Notes: a model not told the origin generated them from the letters alone. DNA of 13,507 bases from Geobacter sp. (GCA_003499925.1 DNRQ01000011.1:10590-24096), one strand, 5' to 3'; shown: positions 1 through 6,645, numbered from the stretch's first letter. Translations and numbers: made by a program.

Positions 1-110
1 GGGAGGGGCGGGGGGAGGGTGAGGCTGGTGCGAGCTTTTCACCCTCTCCCCAACCCTCCCCCATCAAGGGGGAGGGGGTGTTTGCGCAGTTAGCGGGAGA
101 TTTAGGGGGA
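1..110. repeat. G/C-run hairpin repeat upstream of liv operon
   Basis: This is non-coding DNA made of C-runs and G-runs. The clearest structure is a perfect 9-bp stem: CCCTCCCCC at 54-62, loop ATCAA at 63-67, GGGGGAGGG at 68-76. The CCATCAAGG centre is the reverse complement of the CCTTGATGG centre of a hairpin at 3755-3775 between livH and livM, so both appear to belong to one dispersed repeat family in opposite orientations. No gene is supported here. Confidence 0.6.
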
Positions 111-134
111 TTTGAATCTGCAGCCCGTAAGGCA

Positions 135-194
135 AATCCCCCCCAGCCCCCCTTTTTCAAAGGGGGGAGAGATGGTTAAGGGGGGTAGGGGTTT
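135..194. repeat. Long C-run/G-run hairpin (family also at 3821-3856)
   Basis: The core is CCCCCCTTT (147-155), loop TTC (156-158), AAAGGGGGG (159-167). Flanking C-rich DNA from about 135 and G-rich DNA to about 194 can extend the stem imperfectly. The 21-bp core is identical to 3831-3851. A degenerate relative (CCCC TTTTCAAA CGGGG) follows at about 228-246. A short open frame crosses 112-300 but looks like translated repeat. The rest of 1-343 contains no gene and no promoter I can support; the ribosome binding site of livJ1 lies at 332-337. Confidence 0.65.
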
Positions 195-343
195 GTTTTC
201 GTCGCAGCGTCAAGCACATCTCCCCAGCACCCCTTTTCAAACGGGGATACCTTATTTTTCTCCCTCACCGTGCCTCTCCACCCGGAGCGGTTTCGTGTGA
301 GGCGACCTTGAATGCCGTTAACTGTTATTTTGGGGGGCTATTT

Positions 344-1483
344 ATGAGAAGGTTTCTGGCTTTACTCAGCATCATGACGCTTCTTTGCAGCGCGAGCGCT
401 GCTCTCGCCGCCGCACCGATCAAGATCGGCGCGCTCTTCGCCGTCACCGGGCCCGCCTCGTTCCTGGGGGAACCGGAGAAAAACACCTTGGAACTGCTGG
501 TAAACGAGGTCAATGCCAAGGGTGGGATCAGGGGCTCCAAGATCGAGCTGGTGATCTACGACACCGGCGGCGACGTCACCAAGGCGGTGCAGCTGGCCAA
601 CAAGCTGATCAAGAACGACCGCGTTGCCGCTATCGTCGGACCGAGCACGACCGGCGAGACCATGGCCGTGATCCCGATCGCGGAGAAGGAGCAGATCCCG
701 CTGATCTCCTGCGCCGCCGGGATCAAGATCACCGATCCGGTCAAGAAATGGGTCTTCAAGACTCCGGCAAACGATCACGTGGCTGCCGAGAAGATCCTGA
801 TCCAGGCCGAGAAAATGAAGCAGAAGAACATCGCGATCATCACCGTTTCCGACTCCTTCGGTTCTTCCGGGCGCGAGCAGCTGAAGCTCATGGCTGCCAA
901 GCGCGGCTTCAATATCGTAGCCGACGAGGTCTACGGCCCCAAAGATACCGACATGACCCCGCAGCTGGTCAAGATCAAGTCTGCCAAGCCGGATGCCATC
1001 ATCTGCTGGGGGACCAATCCGGGCCCTGCCATCATCACCCGCAACATGCAGCAGCTCGGCCTCAAGATCCAGCTGTACCAGAGCCACGGCGTCGCCTCCA
1101 AGAAGTACATCGAGCTGGCCGGAACCGATGCGGCTCAGGGAATCATGCTCCCCGCCGGGAAACTGGCGGTCTACGACCTGCTGAAGAAGAACGATCCCCA
1201 GGCAAAACTCCTCAAGGAGTACGTCGACTCCTATCAGAAGGCTTACAAGGTCGAGCCTTCCACCTTCGGCGGCTATGCCTACGACGGCTTCCAGCTGATC
1301 GCAGCCGCGCTGAAAAAGGGTGCGGTAACCCCGGCGCAGATCCGCGACGGCATCGAGAAGGGGGGGCGGATGGTCGGCGTCTCGGGCATTTTCAACATGA
1401 GTGCTAAGGACCATAACGGTCTCGACCTCTCCGCCTTCGAGATGGTGCGCATCGACAAGGGTGACTGGGCAATCGTACGCTGA
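344..1483 (+). CDS. livJ: Branched-chain/hydrophobic amino acid ABC transporter, periplasmic binding protein (LivJ paralogue 1)
   Basis: This 379-aa protein is a type I periplasmic binding protein of the LivJ/LivK family, which captures a branched-chain or related hydrophobic amino acid and delivers it to LivHM. ATG 344 is chosen over an upstream in-frame TTG at 308 because it follows a GGGGGG Shine-Dalgarno-like run (332-337) and begins a classic signal peptide: MRR, a hydrophobic core, then AALAA with probable cleavage before APIKIGALF. No lipobox is seen, so the mature protein should be soluble in the periplasm. Family features include the YDTGGD segment, GPSTTGETMAVIP and the late TFGGYAYDG motif. 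The downstream livJ2 is a close paralogue of identical length. The exact ligand cannot be read from sequence; aromatic amino acids or acids are possible given paaK downstream. Family call confident, ligand uncertain. Confidence 0.93.
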   Translation: MRRFLALLSIMTLLCSASAALAAAPIKIGALFAVTGPASFLGEPEKNTLELLVNEVNAKGGIRGSKIELVIYDTGGDVTKAVQLANKLIKNDRVAAIVGPSTTGETMAVIPIAEKEQIPLISCAAGIKITDPVKKWVFKTPANDHVAAEKILIQAEKMKQKNIAIITVSDSFGSSGREQLKLMAAKRGFNIVADEVYGPKDTDMTPQLVKIKSAKPDAIICWGTNPGPAIITRNMQQLGLKIQLYQSHGVASKKYIELAGTDAAQGIMLPAGKLAVYDLLKKNDPQAKLLKEYVDSYQKAYKVEPSTFGGYAYDGFQLIAAALKKGAVTPAQIRDGIEKGGRMVGVSGIFNMSAKDHNGLDLSAFEMVRIDKGDWAIVR

Positions 1484-1490
1484 TAACCTC

Positions 1491-1506
1491 GCGGCAGCAA
1501 TGCCGC
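1491..1506 (+). repeat. GNRA-loop hairpin between livJ1 and livJ2
   Basis: GCGGCA (1491-1496), loop GCAA (1497-1500), TGCCGC (1501-1506) is a perfect 6-bp stem with a GNRA tetraloop. It starts 7 nt after the livJ1 stop codon. The following CTCCTACAGGGGGGA resembles the flank of dispersed REP-like units and contains the livJ2 ribosome binding site. There is no T-run, so it is not a terminator. It could stabilise or process the mRNA between the two binding-protein genes. Confidence 0.55.
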
Positions 1507-1526
1507 TCCTACAGGGGGGAACGTCC

Positions 1527-2666
1527 GTGAAAAAACTGATTACTGCTGCTCTTGTTTCTTTTTCTCTATGCTGCCTGTCAACCGCTGCCCTGGCCGCAGC
1601 TCCCATCAAGATCGGCGCGCTCTTCGCCGTGACCGGTCCCGCATCTTTTCTGGGCGAGCCGGAGCGCAACACCGCCCAGATGGTGGTGGACGAGATCAAC
1701 AAAGCCGGCGGAGTGAAGGGTCGCAAGCTGGAACTGATCATCTACGACACCGGCGGCGACGCCACCAAGGCGGTCCAGCTCGCCAACAAGCTGATCAAAA
1801 ACGACGAGGTGGTCGCCATCATCGGACCGAGCACCACCGGCGACACCATGGCCGTGATACCCGTGGTTGAGAAGGCCAACATCCCGCTGATCGCCTGCGC
1901 GGCGGGGATGAAGATCACCGATCCGGTCAAGAAATGGGTCTTCAAGACGGCCCAAAACGACACCCTCGCCGTGGCGAGGATCTACGAGCAGTTGAAAAAA
2001 GAGAAGAAGAGCAAGGTGGCGATACTGACCGTCTCCGACGGCTTCGGCTCCTCCGGGCGCGAGCAGCTGAAGGGCCAGGCCGCGCAGTTCGGCATGGAGA
2101 TCGTGTCCGACGACACCTACGGCCCCAAGGACACCGACATGACGGCGCAGCTCACCAAGATCCGCGGCTCGCAGGCCCAGGCGGTGATCTGCTGGGGCAC
2201 CAATCCGGGTCCGGCCGTCATTGCCAGAAACGCCAAGCAGCTGGGGCTCACCCTGCCGCTCTACATGAGCCACGGCGTCTCCTCCAAGAAGTTCATCGAC
2301 CTGGCAGGCGACGCAGCCGAGGGGATTCGTCTTCCCTCCGGCAAGGTCCTGGTGGCCGACCTGCTTCCCAAGAGCGACAAGCAGAAGGCGCCGCTTCTCG
2401 CCTACATCAAGGACTATCAGCGCCATTTCAAGGCGGAGGGCGATCACTTCGGCGGCCACGCCTGGGACGCCGTCATGCTGCTCAAGGGCGCCATCGAGAG
2501 GGGAGGGGACACCCCGGCCGGGATCCGCAACCAGCTTGAGGCCACCCGCGGCTTTGCCGGCATAGGCGGCGTTTTCAACTACTCCGCCGCCGACCACGCC
2601 GGCCTCAACAAGGACGCCTTCGTCCTGGTGCAGGTGAAGAAGAAAGATTGGATGCTGGTCAAGTAA
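1527..2666 (+). CDS. livJ: Branched-chain/hydrophobic amino acid ABC transporter, periplasmic binding protein (LivJ paralogue 2)
   Basis: This is a second LivJ-type periplasmic binding protein, also 379 aa. GTG 1527 is chosen because GGGGGGA (1514-1520) lies just upstream and the codon opens a clean signal peptide (MKKLITAALVSFSL, cleavage near AALA-A, mature start APIKIGALF). The longer reading from 1401 lies inside livJ1 and is not credible. By eye the protein is roughly 60% identical to LivJ1, with blocks of complete identity (mature N-terminus, YDTGGD region, KITDPVKKWVFKT, SFGSSGREQLK or GFGSSGREQLK, YGPKDTDMT, ICWGTNPGPA). The C-terminal half is more divergent. Two binding proteins sharing one membrane complex is a known way to widen substrate range. 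It ends 9 bp before livH, consistent with co-transcription. Confidence 0.93.
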   Translation: MKKLITAALVSFSLCCLSTAALAAAPIKIGALFAVTGPASFLGEPERNTAQMVVDEINKAGGVKGRKLELIIYDTGGDATKAVQLANKLIKNDEVVAIIGPSTTGDTMAVIPVVEKANIPLIACAAGMKITDPVKKWVFKTAQNDTLAVARIYEQLKKEKKSKVAILTVSDGFGSSGREQLKGQAAQFGMEIVSDDTYGPKDTDMTAQLTKIRGSQAQAVICWGTNPGPAVIARNAKQLGLTLPLYMSHGVSSKKFIDLAGDAAEGIRLPSGKVLVADLLPKSDKQKAPLLAYIKDYQRHFKAEGDHFGGHAWDAVMLLKGAIERGGDTPAGIRNQLEATRGFAGIGGVFNYSAADHAGLNKDAFVLVQVKKKDWMLVK

Positions 2667-2675
2667 AGAGGATTC

Positions 2676-3560
2676 ATGGAGTTATTAAATCAGACAGCGC
2701 AGTACCTCATCTCGGGGCTAGCCACCGGCGCCATTTATGCCCTGATAGGTCTCAGTTTCGCGATCATCTTCAATTCGACAGGGATCATCAACTTCGCCCA
2801 GGGTGAATTCGTCATGCTGGGCGGAGTGTTGACCATCTTTTCCATCACCACGCTCAAGCTTCCCATTCTCATCGCCGTCGTGATCGCCGTTGCCGGCACG
2901 ACGGTGGTGGGAGTCGTTTTCGAGCGGCTGGCAATCAGGCCGTTGAAGGACGCAACGCCGCTCGCCCTGATCATCATCACCATCGGCGCGAGCATCCTGA
3001 TCCGCGGCGTGGTGATGCTTTTGTGGGGCAAGGACACCCAGGCGCTCCCCGCGTTCTCCGGAAACGAGCCGATCAGCTTCGCAGGGGCGACCCTTCTGCC
3101 GCAGCACCTCTGGATCTTCGGGGTAACGCTCCTGGTGATAGCCGGGAGCCGCCTTTTCTTCCATCACACCATAAGCGGCAAGGCGATGCGCGCCTGCTCC
3201 TTCAACAGGCGCGCCGCCAATCTGGTCGGCATCAGCGTCGGGCGGATGGTGCTGCTCTCCTTCGTGATCAGTTCGGCGCTCGGCTCGCTGGCCGGCGTCA
3301 TCATTGCGCCCCTCACCATGACCTCCTACGATGTCGGCGTCATGCTCGGTCTCAAAGGGTTCTGTGCGGCGATCATGGGTGGCATGGGGAGCGGCTTCGG
3401 CACCGTGCTGGGCGGGCTCATTCTCGGGATCCTGGAATCGCTGGGGGCGGGCCTTATCTCCTCCGGCTACAAGGACGCCATCGCCTTTTTCATCCTGCTC
3501 TTGATACTTTTCATCCGGCCCCAGGGATTGTTCAAGAAAGGGGAGACCGAAAGGGTCTAG
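2676..3560 (+). CDS. livH: Branched-chain amino acid ABC transporter permease LivH
   Basis: This 294-aa inner-membrane permease is one half of the LivHM translocation channel. It is almost entirely hydrophobic. The LivH hallmark NFAQGEFVMLGG lies near residues 38-50. The ATPase-contacting loop, with AAIMGGMGSGFG followed by LGG, lies around residues 230-245. A Pro-Gln-Gly motif near the C-terminus (FIRPQGLF) is typical of the family. ATG 2676 follows AGAGGA (2667-2672), and the gap to livJ2 is 9 bp, so translation is probably coupled. Length matches the family (about 290-310 aa). Downstream the operon is interrupted by 346 bp of hairpin repeats before livM. Confidence 0.95.
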   Translation: MELLNQTAQYLISGLATGAIYALIGLSFAIIFNSTGIINFAQGEFVMLGGVLTIFSITTLKLPILIAVVIAVAGTTVVGVVFERLAIRPLKDATPLALIIITIGASILIRGVVMLLWGKDTQALPAFSGNEPISFAGATLLPQHLWIFGVTLLVIAGSRLFFHHTISGKAMRACSFNRRAANLVGISVGRMVLLSFVISSALGSLAGVIIAPLTMTSYDVGVMLGLKGFCAAIMGGMGSGFGTVLGGLILGILESLGAGLISSGYKDAIAFFILLLILFIRPQGLFKKGETERV

Positions 3561-3820
3561 AAGCTTCCCCCTTCTCCCACCAGGGGGAGTAGAGGGGGAG
3601 ACCTAAAGGATCAAGAAGCTCCCCCTCTCCCACCAGGGGAGAGGGTCTATAAGCCTCTCCCTTCGTTGGGACAGGTGAGTAGAAGCCCCGCTCCCTTTGT
3701 TGGGAAGAGGGGTAGAGGACCCGCTCCCATAATGGAAGAAGTTGACTGGAAGCCCCCCTCCCTTGATGGGAGGGGCTGGGGGAGGGTGGCTGCTTTTTGC
3801 TTAGTGGCAACTAGGGATAA
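3561..3820. repeat. Array of G/C-run hairpins between livH and livM
   Basis: There is no gene here. The region is a run of about six degenerate units, several opening with AGAAGC or GGAAGC followed by C-run, short loop, G-run. Clear stems are CCCTCTCCC (3623-3631) with GGGAGAGGG (3637-3645), loop ACCAG; TCCC TTCGTT GGGA near 3658-3671; TCCC TTTGTT GGGA near 3691-3704; and CCCCTCCC (3755-3762) with GGGAGGGG (3768-3775), loop TTGAT. Loops differ while stems keep complementarity. No T-runs follow, so classical terminators are not evident, but the array could attenuate or process the liv mRNA. Open frames across it, on either strand, are low-complexity Pro/Ser-rich translations and are not called. 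Confidence 0.65.
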
Positions 3821-3856
3821 CTCCCCCCCGCCCCCCTTTTTCAAAGGGGGGAGTAA
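3821..3856. repeat. C-run/G-run hairpin, identical core to 147-167
   Basis: CCCCCCTTT (3831-3839), TTC loop (3840-3842) and AAAGGGGGG (3843-3851) form a perfect 9-bp stem identical to the core upstream of livJ1. It is preceded by a further C-run (3823-3829), and the livM ribosome binding site follows about 40 bp later. It is a dispersed short repeat, not a terminator. Confidence 0.65.
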
Positions 3857-3906
3857 GCTGGTAGTCAGTTCACAAAAATCGATCCGGTAACTTAGAAGGT
3901 TGGGCC

Positions 3907-4863
3907 TTGAAATCAGATAAATTGAAATTTCTCGTTTTTTGCCTGCTGGTGATCGTGGCCCCGCTGCCGCTTGCCGGGGGGTACCTCACCAACGTGCTGA
4001 TCTTTGTCGGCATCAACGGGATGCTCGCCCTTGGGCTGAACCTGCTGCTTGGCTACGCGGGACAGATCTCGCTCGGGCAGGCCGCCTTCTTCGGTCTGGG
4101 CGCCTACGGCTCCGGCGTGCTGACCACGCAGTTCGCCATGAACCCCTGGCTCGCCATGCTGCTGGTCGCTGTTTGCGTCGCGGCCTTTGCCTTCGCCGTC
4201 GGCTTTCCGGTGCTGCGCCTCAAGGGACACTACCTCGCCATGGCAACGCTCGGGGTGGGCATCATCGTGCATATCGCCTTCAACGAGACCATCGATCTCA
4301 CCGGCGGTCCGTCCGGGCTTTCCGCCATACCGAACCTCTCCGTCGGCAGCTTCATCTTCGACACCGACCTGAAGAACTACTATCTGGTCTGGGGTTTCGC
4401 GCTGGTCGCCATCCTGCTCTCGCTCAACCTGGTGAACTCCCGGGTCGGCCGGGGGTTGCGTGCCATTCACGATTCCGAGGTGGCGGCCCGTGTGATGGGG
4501 GTGAACGCGAGGCTGATGAAGGTGCAGGTGTTCACCCTGTCGGCGTTCATCTCGGCCATCGCCGGGAGCCTCTACTGCCACGTGATGACCTTCATCTCGC
4601 CCAGTTCCTTCGGCTTCCACGTCTCCGTCGAACTGCTCACCATGGTGGTCATCGGCGGACTCGGGAGCGTCTACGGTTCCATCCTGGGGGCGCTTCTTCT
4701 CACGCTGCTCCCAGAGATACTGCGCGCCTTCCAGGATTACGACATCATCTTCTACGGACTGCTGCTGATCTCGATGACCATCTACATGCCGGGGGGACTG
4801 GTGCGTGGCATCCCGTCGCTGTTCAGGCGTCTGCTGCCGTCCAGGGGTTCGCAACATGCTTAA
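3907..4863 (+). CDS. livM: Branched-chain amino acid ABC transporter permease LivM
   Basis: This 318-aa permease partners LivH. TTG 3907 is the chosen start: AGAAGG (3894-3899) sits 7 nt upstream, the codon precedes a short polar N-terminus (MKSDKLKF) and the first membrane span, and no nearby in-frame ATG would keep that span. The LivM hallmark GLNLLLGYAGQISLGQ is at about residues 43-58, followed by GLGAYGSG. The coupling-loop region with VVIGGLGSVYGS is at about 247-258. Length and layout match LivM. The gene overlaps livG by 8 bp, a typical translationally coupled junction. It is separated from livH by a repeat array, so expression relies either on readthrough through those hairpins or on an unrecognised internal promoter. 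Confidence 0.94.
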   Translation: MKSDKLKFLVFCLLVIVAPLPLAGGYLTNVLIFVGINGMLALGLNLLLGYAGQISLGQAAFFGLGAYGSGVLTTQFAMNPWLAMLLVAVCVAAFAFAVGFPVLRLKGHYLAMATLGVGIIVHIAFNETIDLTGGPSGLSAIPNLSVGSFIFDTDLKNYYLVWGFALVAILLSLNLVNSRVGRGLRAIHDSEVAARVMGVNARLMKVQVFTLSAFISAIAGSLYCHVMTFISPSSFGFHVSVELLTMVVIGGLGSVYGSILGALLLTLLPEILRAFQDYDIIFYGLLLISMTIYMPGGLVRGIPSLFRRLLPSRGSQHA

Positions 4864-5608
4864 GCTCACCGGTATCGGCAAGAGATTCGGCGGCCTCACC
4901 GCGCTGGAGGGGATTTCCTTCAACGTGGCCAAGGGGTCGATCACCGGGATCATAGGCCCCAACGGCGCCGGGAAAACGACCCTTTTCAACGTGGCGACCG
5001 GCATCTATCCCCCCTCCGAGGGTGCCGTGCTTTTGGACGGCAGGGATATCTCGGCGCTGCCGTCCGAGAGCCGCGCGCGTCTGGGGCTGGTGCGGACCTT
5101 CCAGAACATCGAGCTCTTCGGCAAGATGACCGTGCTCGAGAACGTCATGGTGGGGCTGCACACCCAAAGTAGCAGCGGCATCTTCTCCTGCGCCTTCAGG
5201 ATGCCCTGGCAGATGAGCGAGGAGCGTCGCATCCGGGAAAAGGCGAAAGAGTGGCTCGCCTTCGTCGGGATCCCCGAGCTTGAGGATGTGGAAGCCGGCA
5301 CCCTCTCATTTGGCAAGGGGAGGCTCCTGGAGATCGCGCGCGCCATGGCGCTCGAGCCCAAGCTGCTTTTGATGGACGAGCCGGCGGCCGGACTCAACAG
5401 CAGGGAGACCGCGGAACTGGCCGAGCTGATCAAGAGGATCAGGGATCTCGGCGTCACCGTGGCACTGGTTGAGCATGACATGGATCTGGTCATGGATATC
5501 TGCGACGCCCTCGTCGTCCTCAACCTGGGCACCATGCTGGCCGAAGGGACCCCCAGGGAGATCCAGGACAACCAGGCGGTGGTCACCGCGTATCTGGGCG
5601 AGGAGTAA
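4856..5608 (+). CDS. livG: Branched-chain amino acid ABC transporter ATP-binding protein LivG
   Basis: This 250-aa ABC ATPase is one of the two nucleotide-binding subunits that power LivHM. ATG 4856 follows AGGGG (4843-4847) and overlaps the end of livM by 8 bp; an upstream in-frame start at 4805 would only add residues from inside livM. Walker A GPNGAGKTT is at 34-42, the Q-loop Gln at 83 (RTFQNIELF), the signature region LSFGKGRLLEIARA at 150-163, Walker B LLLMDEPAAGL at 170-180 and the switch His at 207 (LVEHDMDLV). The signature is LSFGK rather than canonical LSGGQ; LivG proteins commonly vary here. The length is close to the usual 255 aa. After the stop come three stacked repeat types before livF. 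Confidence 0.95.
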   Translation: MLKLTGIGKRFGGLTALEGISFNVAKGSITGIIGPNGAGKTTLFNVATGIYPPSEGAVLLDGRDISALPSESRARLGLVRTFQNIELFGKMTVLENVMVGLHTQSSSGIFSCAFRMPWQMSEERRIREKAKEWLAFVGIPELEDVEAGTLSFGKGRLLEIARAMALEPKLLLMDEPAAGLNSRETAELAELIKRIRDLGVTVALVEHDMDLVMDICDALVVLNLGTMLAEGTPREIQDNQAVVTAYLGEE

Positions 5609-5616
5609 AAGAGACA

Positions 5617-5664
5617 GATTAAGATTAAGATTAAGATTAAGATTAAGATTAAGATTAAGATTAA
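5617..5664 (+). repeat. (GATTAA)8 tandem microsatellite
   Basis: Eight perfect head-to-tail copies of GATTAA begin 9 nt after the livG stop and end directly at the outer arm of the following dyad. Such arrays can change copy number by slipped-strand mispairing. It lies outside coding sequence, so any effect would be on spacing, RNA structure or protein binding, not reading frame. Confidence 0.9.
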
Positions 5665-5754
5665 GTAGGTCGGGTTAGCCCAACGGGCGTAACCCGACGC
5701 TTCGATGGCACATCGGGTGGCAATGTCGGGTTACGCTGCGCTAACCCGACCTAC
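5665..5754. repeat. 90-bp dyad of two GTCGGGTTA hairpins between livG and livF
   Basis: Outer 15-bp arms are perfect inverses: GTAGGTCGGGTTAGC (5665-5679) and GCTAACCCGACCTAC (5740-5754). Each half also folds alone. The left half pairs GTCGGGTTA (5669-5677) with TAACCCGAC (5690-5698) and has an inner GCCC/GGGC stem. The right half pairs GTCGGGTTA (5725-5733) with TAACCCGAC (5742-5750). The form resembles a paired REP (BIME-like) unit of the GTCGGGTTAC type that I recall being widespread in bacterial genomes. No T-run follows, so it is not a terminator. Confidence 0.8.
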
Positions 5755-5758
5755 ATTT

Positions 5759-5806
5759 GTTCACGTTTCACCCTTCACGTTTCACCCTTCACCTTTCACC
5801 TTTCAC
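5759..5806 (+). repeat. Heptanucleotide repeat (G/C)(T/C)TTCAC upstream of livF
   Basis: After a partial GTTCAC there are six consecutive 7-bp units: GTTTCAC, CCTTCAC, GTTTCAC, CCTTCAC, CTTTCAC, CTTTCAC (5765-5806). The array stops 12 nt before the livF start codon, so it occupies the region that should hold the ribosome binding site and could vary in copy number. Confidence 0.85.
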
Positions 5807-5818
5807 GGATTCCAATAG

Positions 5819-6559
5819 ATGCTCAAGATTAAGAATATCAACACCTATTACGGCAAGGTGCACGCTCTCAAGAACGTCTCGCTGCATCTCAACCGGGGCG
5901 AGATCGTCACCTTGATAGGCGCCAACGGCGCGGGCAAGACGACGCTCCTGAACACGCTCTCCGCCATCACCCCCGCTGCCAGCGGCGAAATCGCCCTGGA
6001 AGGGAGGAGTGTCGCGGGGCTTTCTGCTGATCGTGTCGTGTCGCTTGGCCTCTCCCAGGTCCCCGAGGGAAGGCAGGTATTCAACCCGCTCACCGTCGAG
6101 GAGAACCTGGAACTGGGCGCCTACCTGCGCTATCGTGCTGGGGGGCAGAAGGGCGAAATATCCGCCGACCTGGAGCGGATGTTCCAGATGTTCCCGCGGC
6201 TAAAAGAGCGCAGGCGCCAGGCGGCCGGCACCCTCTCCGGCGGCGAGCAGCAGATGCTCGCCATCGGCCGGGCACTCATGGCGCGCCCCAAACTGCTGCT
6301 TTTGGACGAGCCGTCCATGGGGCTGGCTCCGCTTGTGGTGCAGGACATCTTCAGGGTCATCGAGCAGCTCAGGAGCGAGGGGACCACCATCCTTCTGGTC
6401 GAGCAGAACGCGCGCGCCGCCCTCAAGGTCGCCGACCGCGGTTACGTGCTGGAGACCGGTAAAGTGATACTTGAAGGAATCGCCTCCGAGCTGCTGGAAA
6501 ACAAGGATGTGCAGCGAGCGTATCTCGGGCGTGACAAAAAGGAGATCTGGGAACGATGA
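5819..6559 (+). CDS. livF: Branched-chain amino acid ABC transporter ATP-binding protein LivF
   Basis: This 246-aa protein is the second ABC ATPase of the importer. Walker A GANGAGKTT is at 34-42, the LivF-specific VPEGRQVF stretch at 81-88, the canonical signature LSGGEQQMLAIGRAL at 139-153 and Walker B LLLLDEPSMGLAP from 159. The switch position reads LVEQNA, with Gln in place of His, a normal LivF trait. The C-terminal tail RDKKEIWER makes it slightly longer than the usual 235-240 aa. ATG 5819 is the only reasonable start. Only a weak GGA (5807-5809) precedes it, because a heptad repeat array fills the upstream region. The 210-bp gap from livG is entirely repeats, which is unusual for a pair that normally abuts. 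Confidence 0.95.
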   Translation: MLKIKNINTYYGKVHALKNVSLHLNRGEIVTLIGANGAGKTTLLNTLSAITPAASGEIALEGRSVAGLSADRVVSLGLSQVPEGRQVFNPLTVEENLELGAYLRYRAGGQKGEISADLERMFQMFPRLKERRRQAAGTLSGGEQQMLAIGRALMARPKLLLLDEPSMGLAPLVVQDIFRVIEQLRSEGTTILLVEQNARAALKVADRGYVLETGKVILEGIASELLENKDVQRAYLGRDKKEIWER

Positions 6560-6564
6560 GGAGT

Positions 6565-6643
6565 CAATTGACAATGGACAATTGACGATTGACAATTAAA
6601 GGCTCAAATCCAATTGACGATTGACAATGGATAATTGACAATT
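6565..6643. repeat. CAATTGAC-type AT-rich repeats downstream of livF
   Basis: Two similar 33-bp blocks (6565-6597 and 6611-6643) are built from variants of CAATTGACRATTGACAAT and CAATGGAYAATTGACAATT. They are much more AT-rich than the genes around them. Bases 6621-6643 are a perfect 23-bp inverse of 6865-6887 just upstream of paaK, so they form the left arm of a nested inverted repeat. Confidence 0.75.
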
Positions 6644-6645
6644 TT

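Noticed and set aside
112..300. 62-codon open frame upstream of livJ1
   Set aside because: It translates C-run/G-run repeat DNA into Pro/Ser-rich sequence, starts without a ribosome binding site and contains a dispersed hairpin repeat.
362..1741. Long minus-strand open frame (459 codons) opposite livJ1/livJ2
   Set aside because: It is an antisense shadow of high-GC codon use. Its predicted protein is Gly/Asp/Arg/Leu-rich without motifs, it has no ribosome binding site, and it spans two strongly supported genes. The same applies to antisense frames opposite livJ2, livM, paaK and acnA.
3532..3890. Open frames on both strands in the livH-livM gap
   Set aside because: They are low-complexity Pro/Ser/Gly-rich translations of the hairpin array, a common source of spurious gene calls.
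3561..3906. Idea that the hairpin array is a terminator splitting the liv operon in two
   Set aside because: None of the hairpins is followed by a T-run, and no promoter could be recognised before livM. Attenuation remains possible, but a terminator call is not supported.
4805..4855. Longer livG start at 4805, giving 267 aa
   Set aside because: The extra 17 residues are out-of-frame livM sequence without homologous features. ATG 4856 has AGGGG upstream and gives the usual LivG N-terminus.
5617..5664. GATTAA array as part of a coding frame (Arg-Leu repeats)
   Set aside because: The frame that contains it is a shadow inside livG and ends soon after the array; the livG stop at 5606-5608 precedes it.
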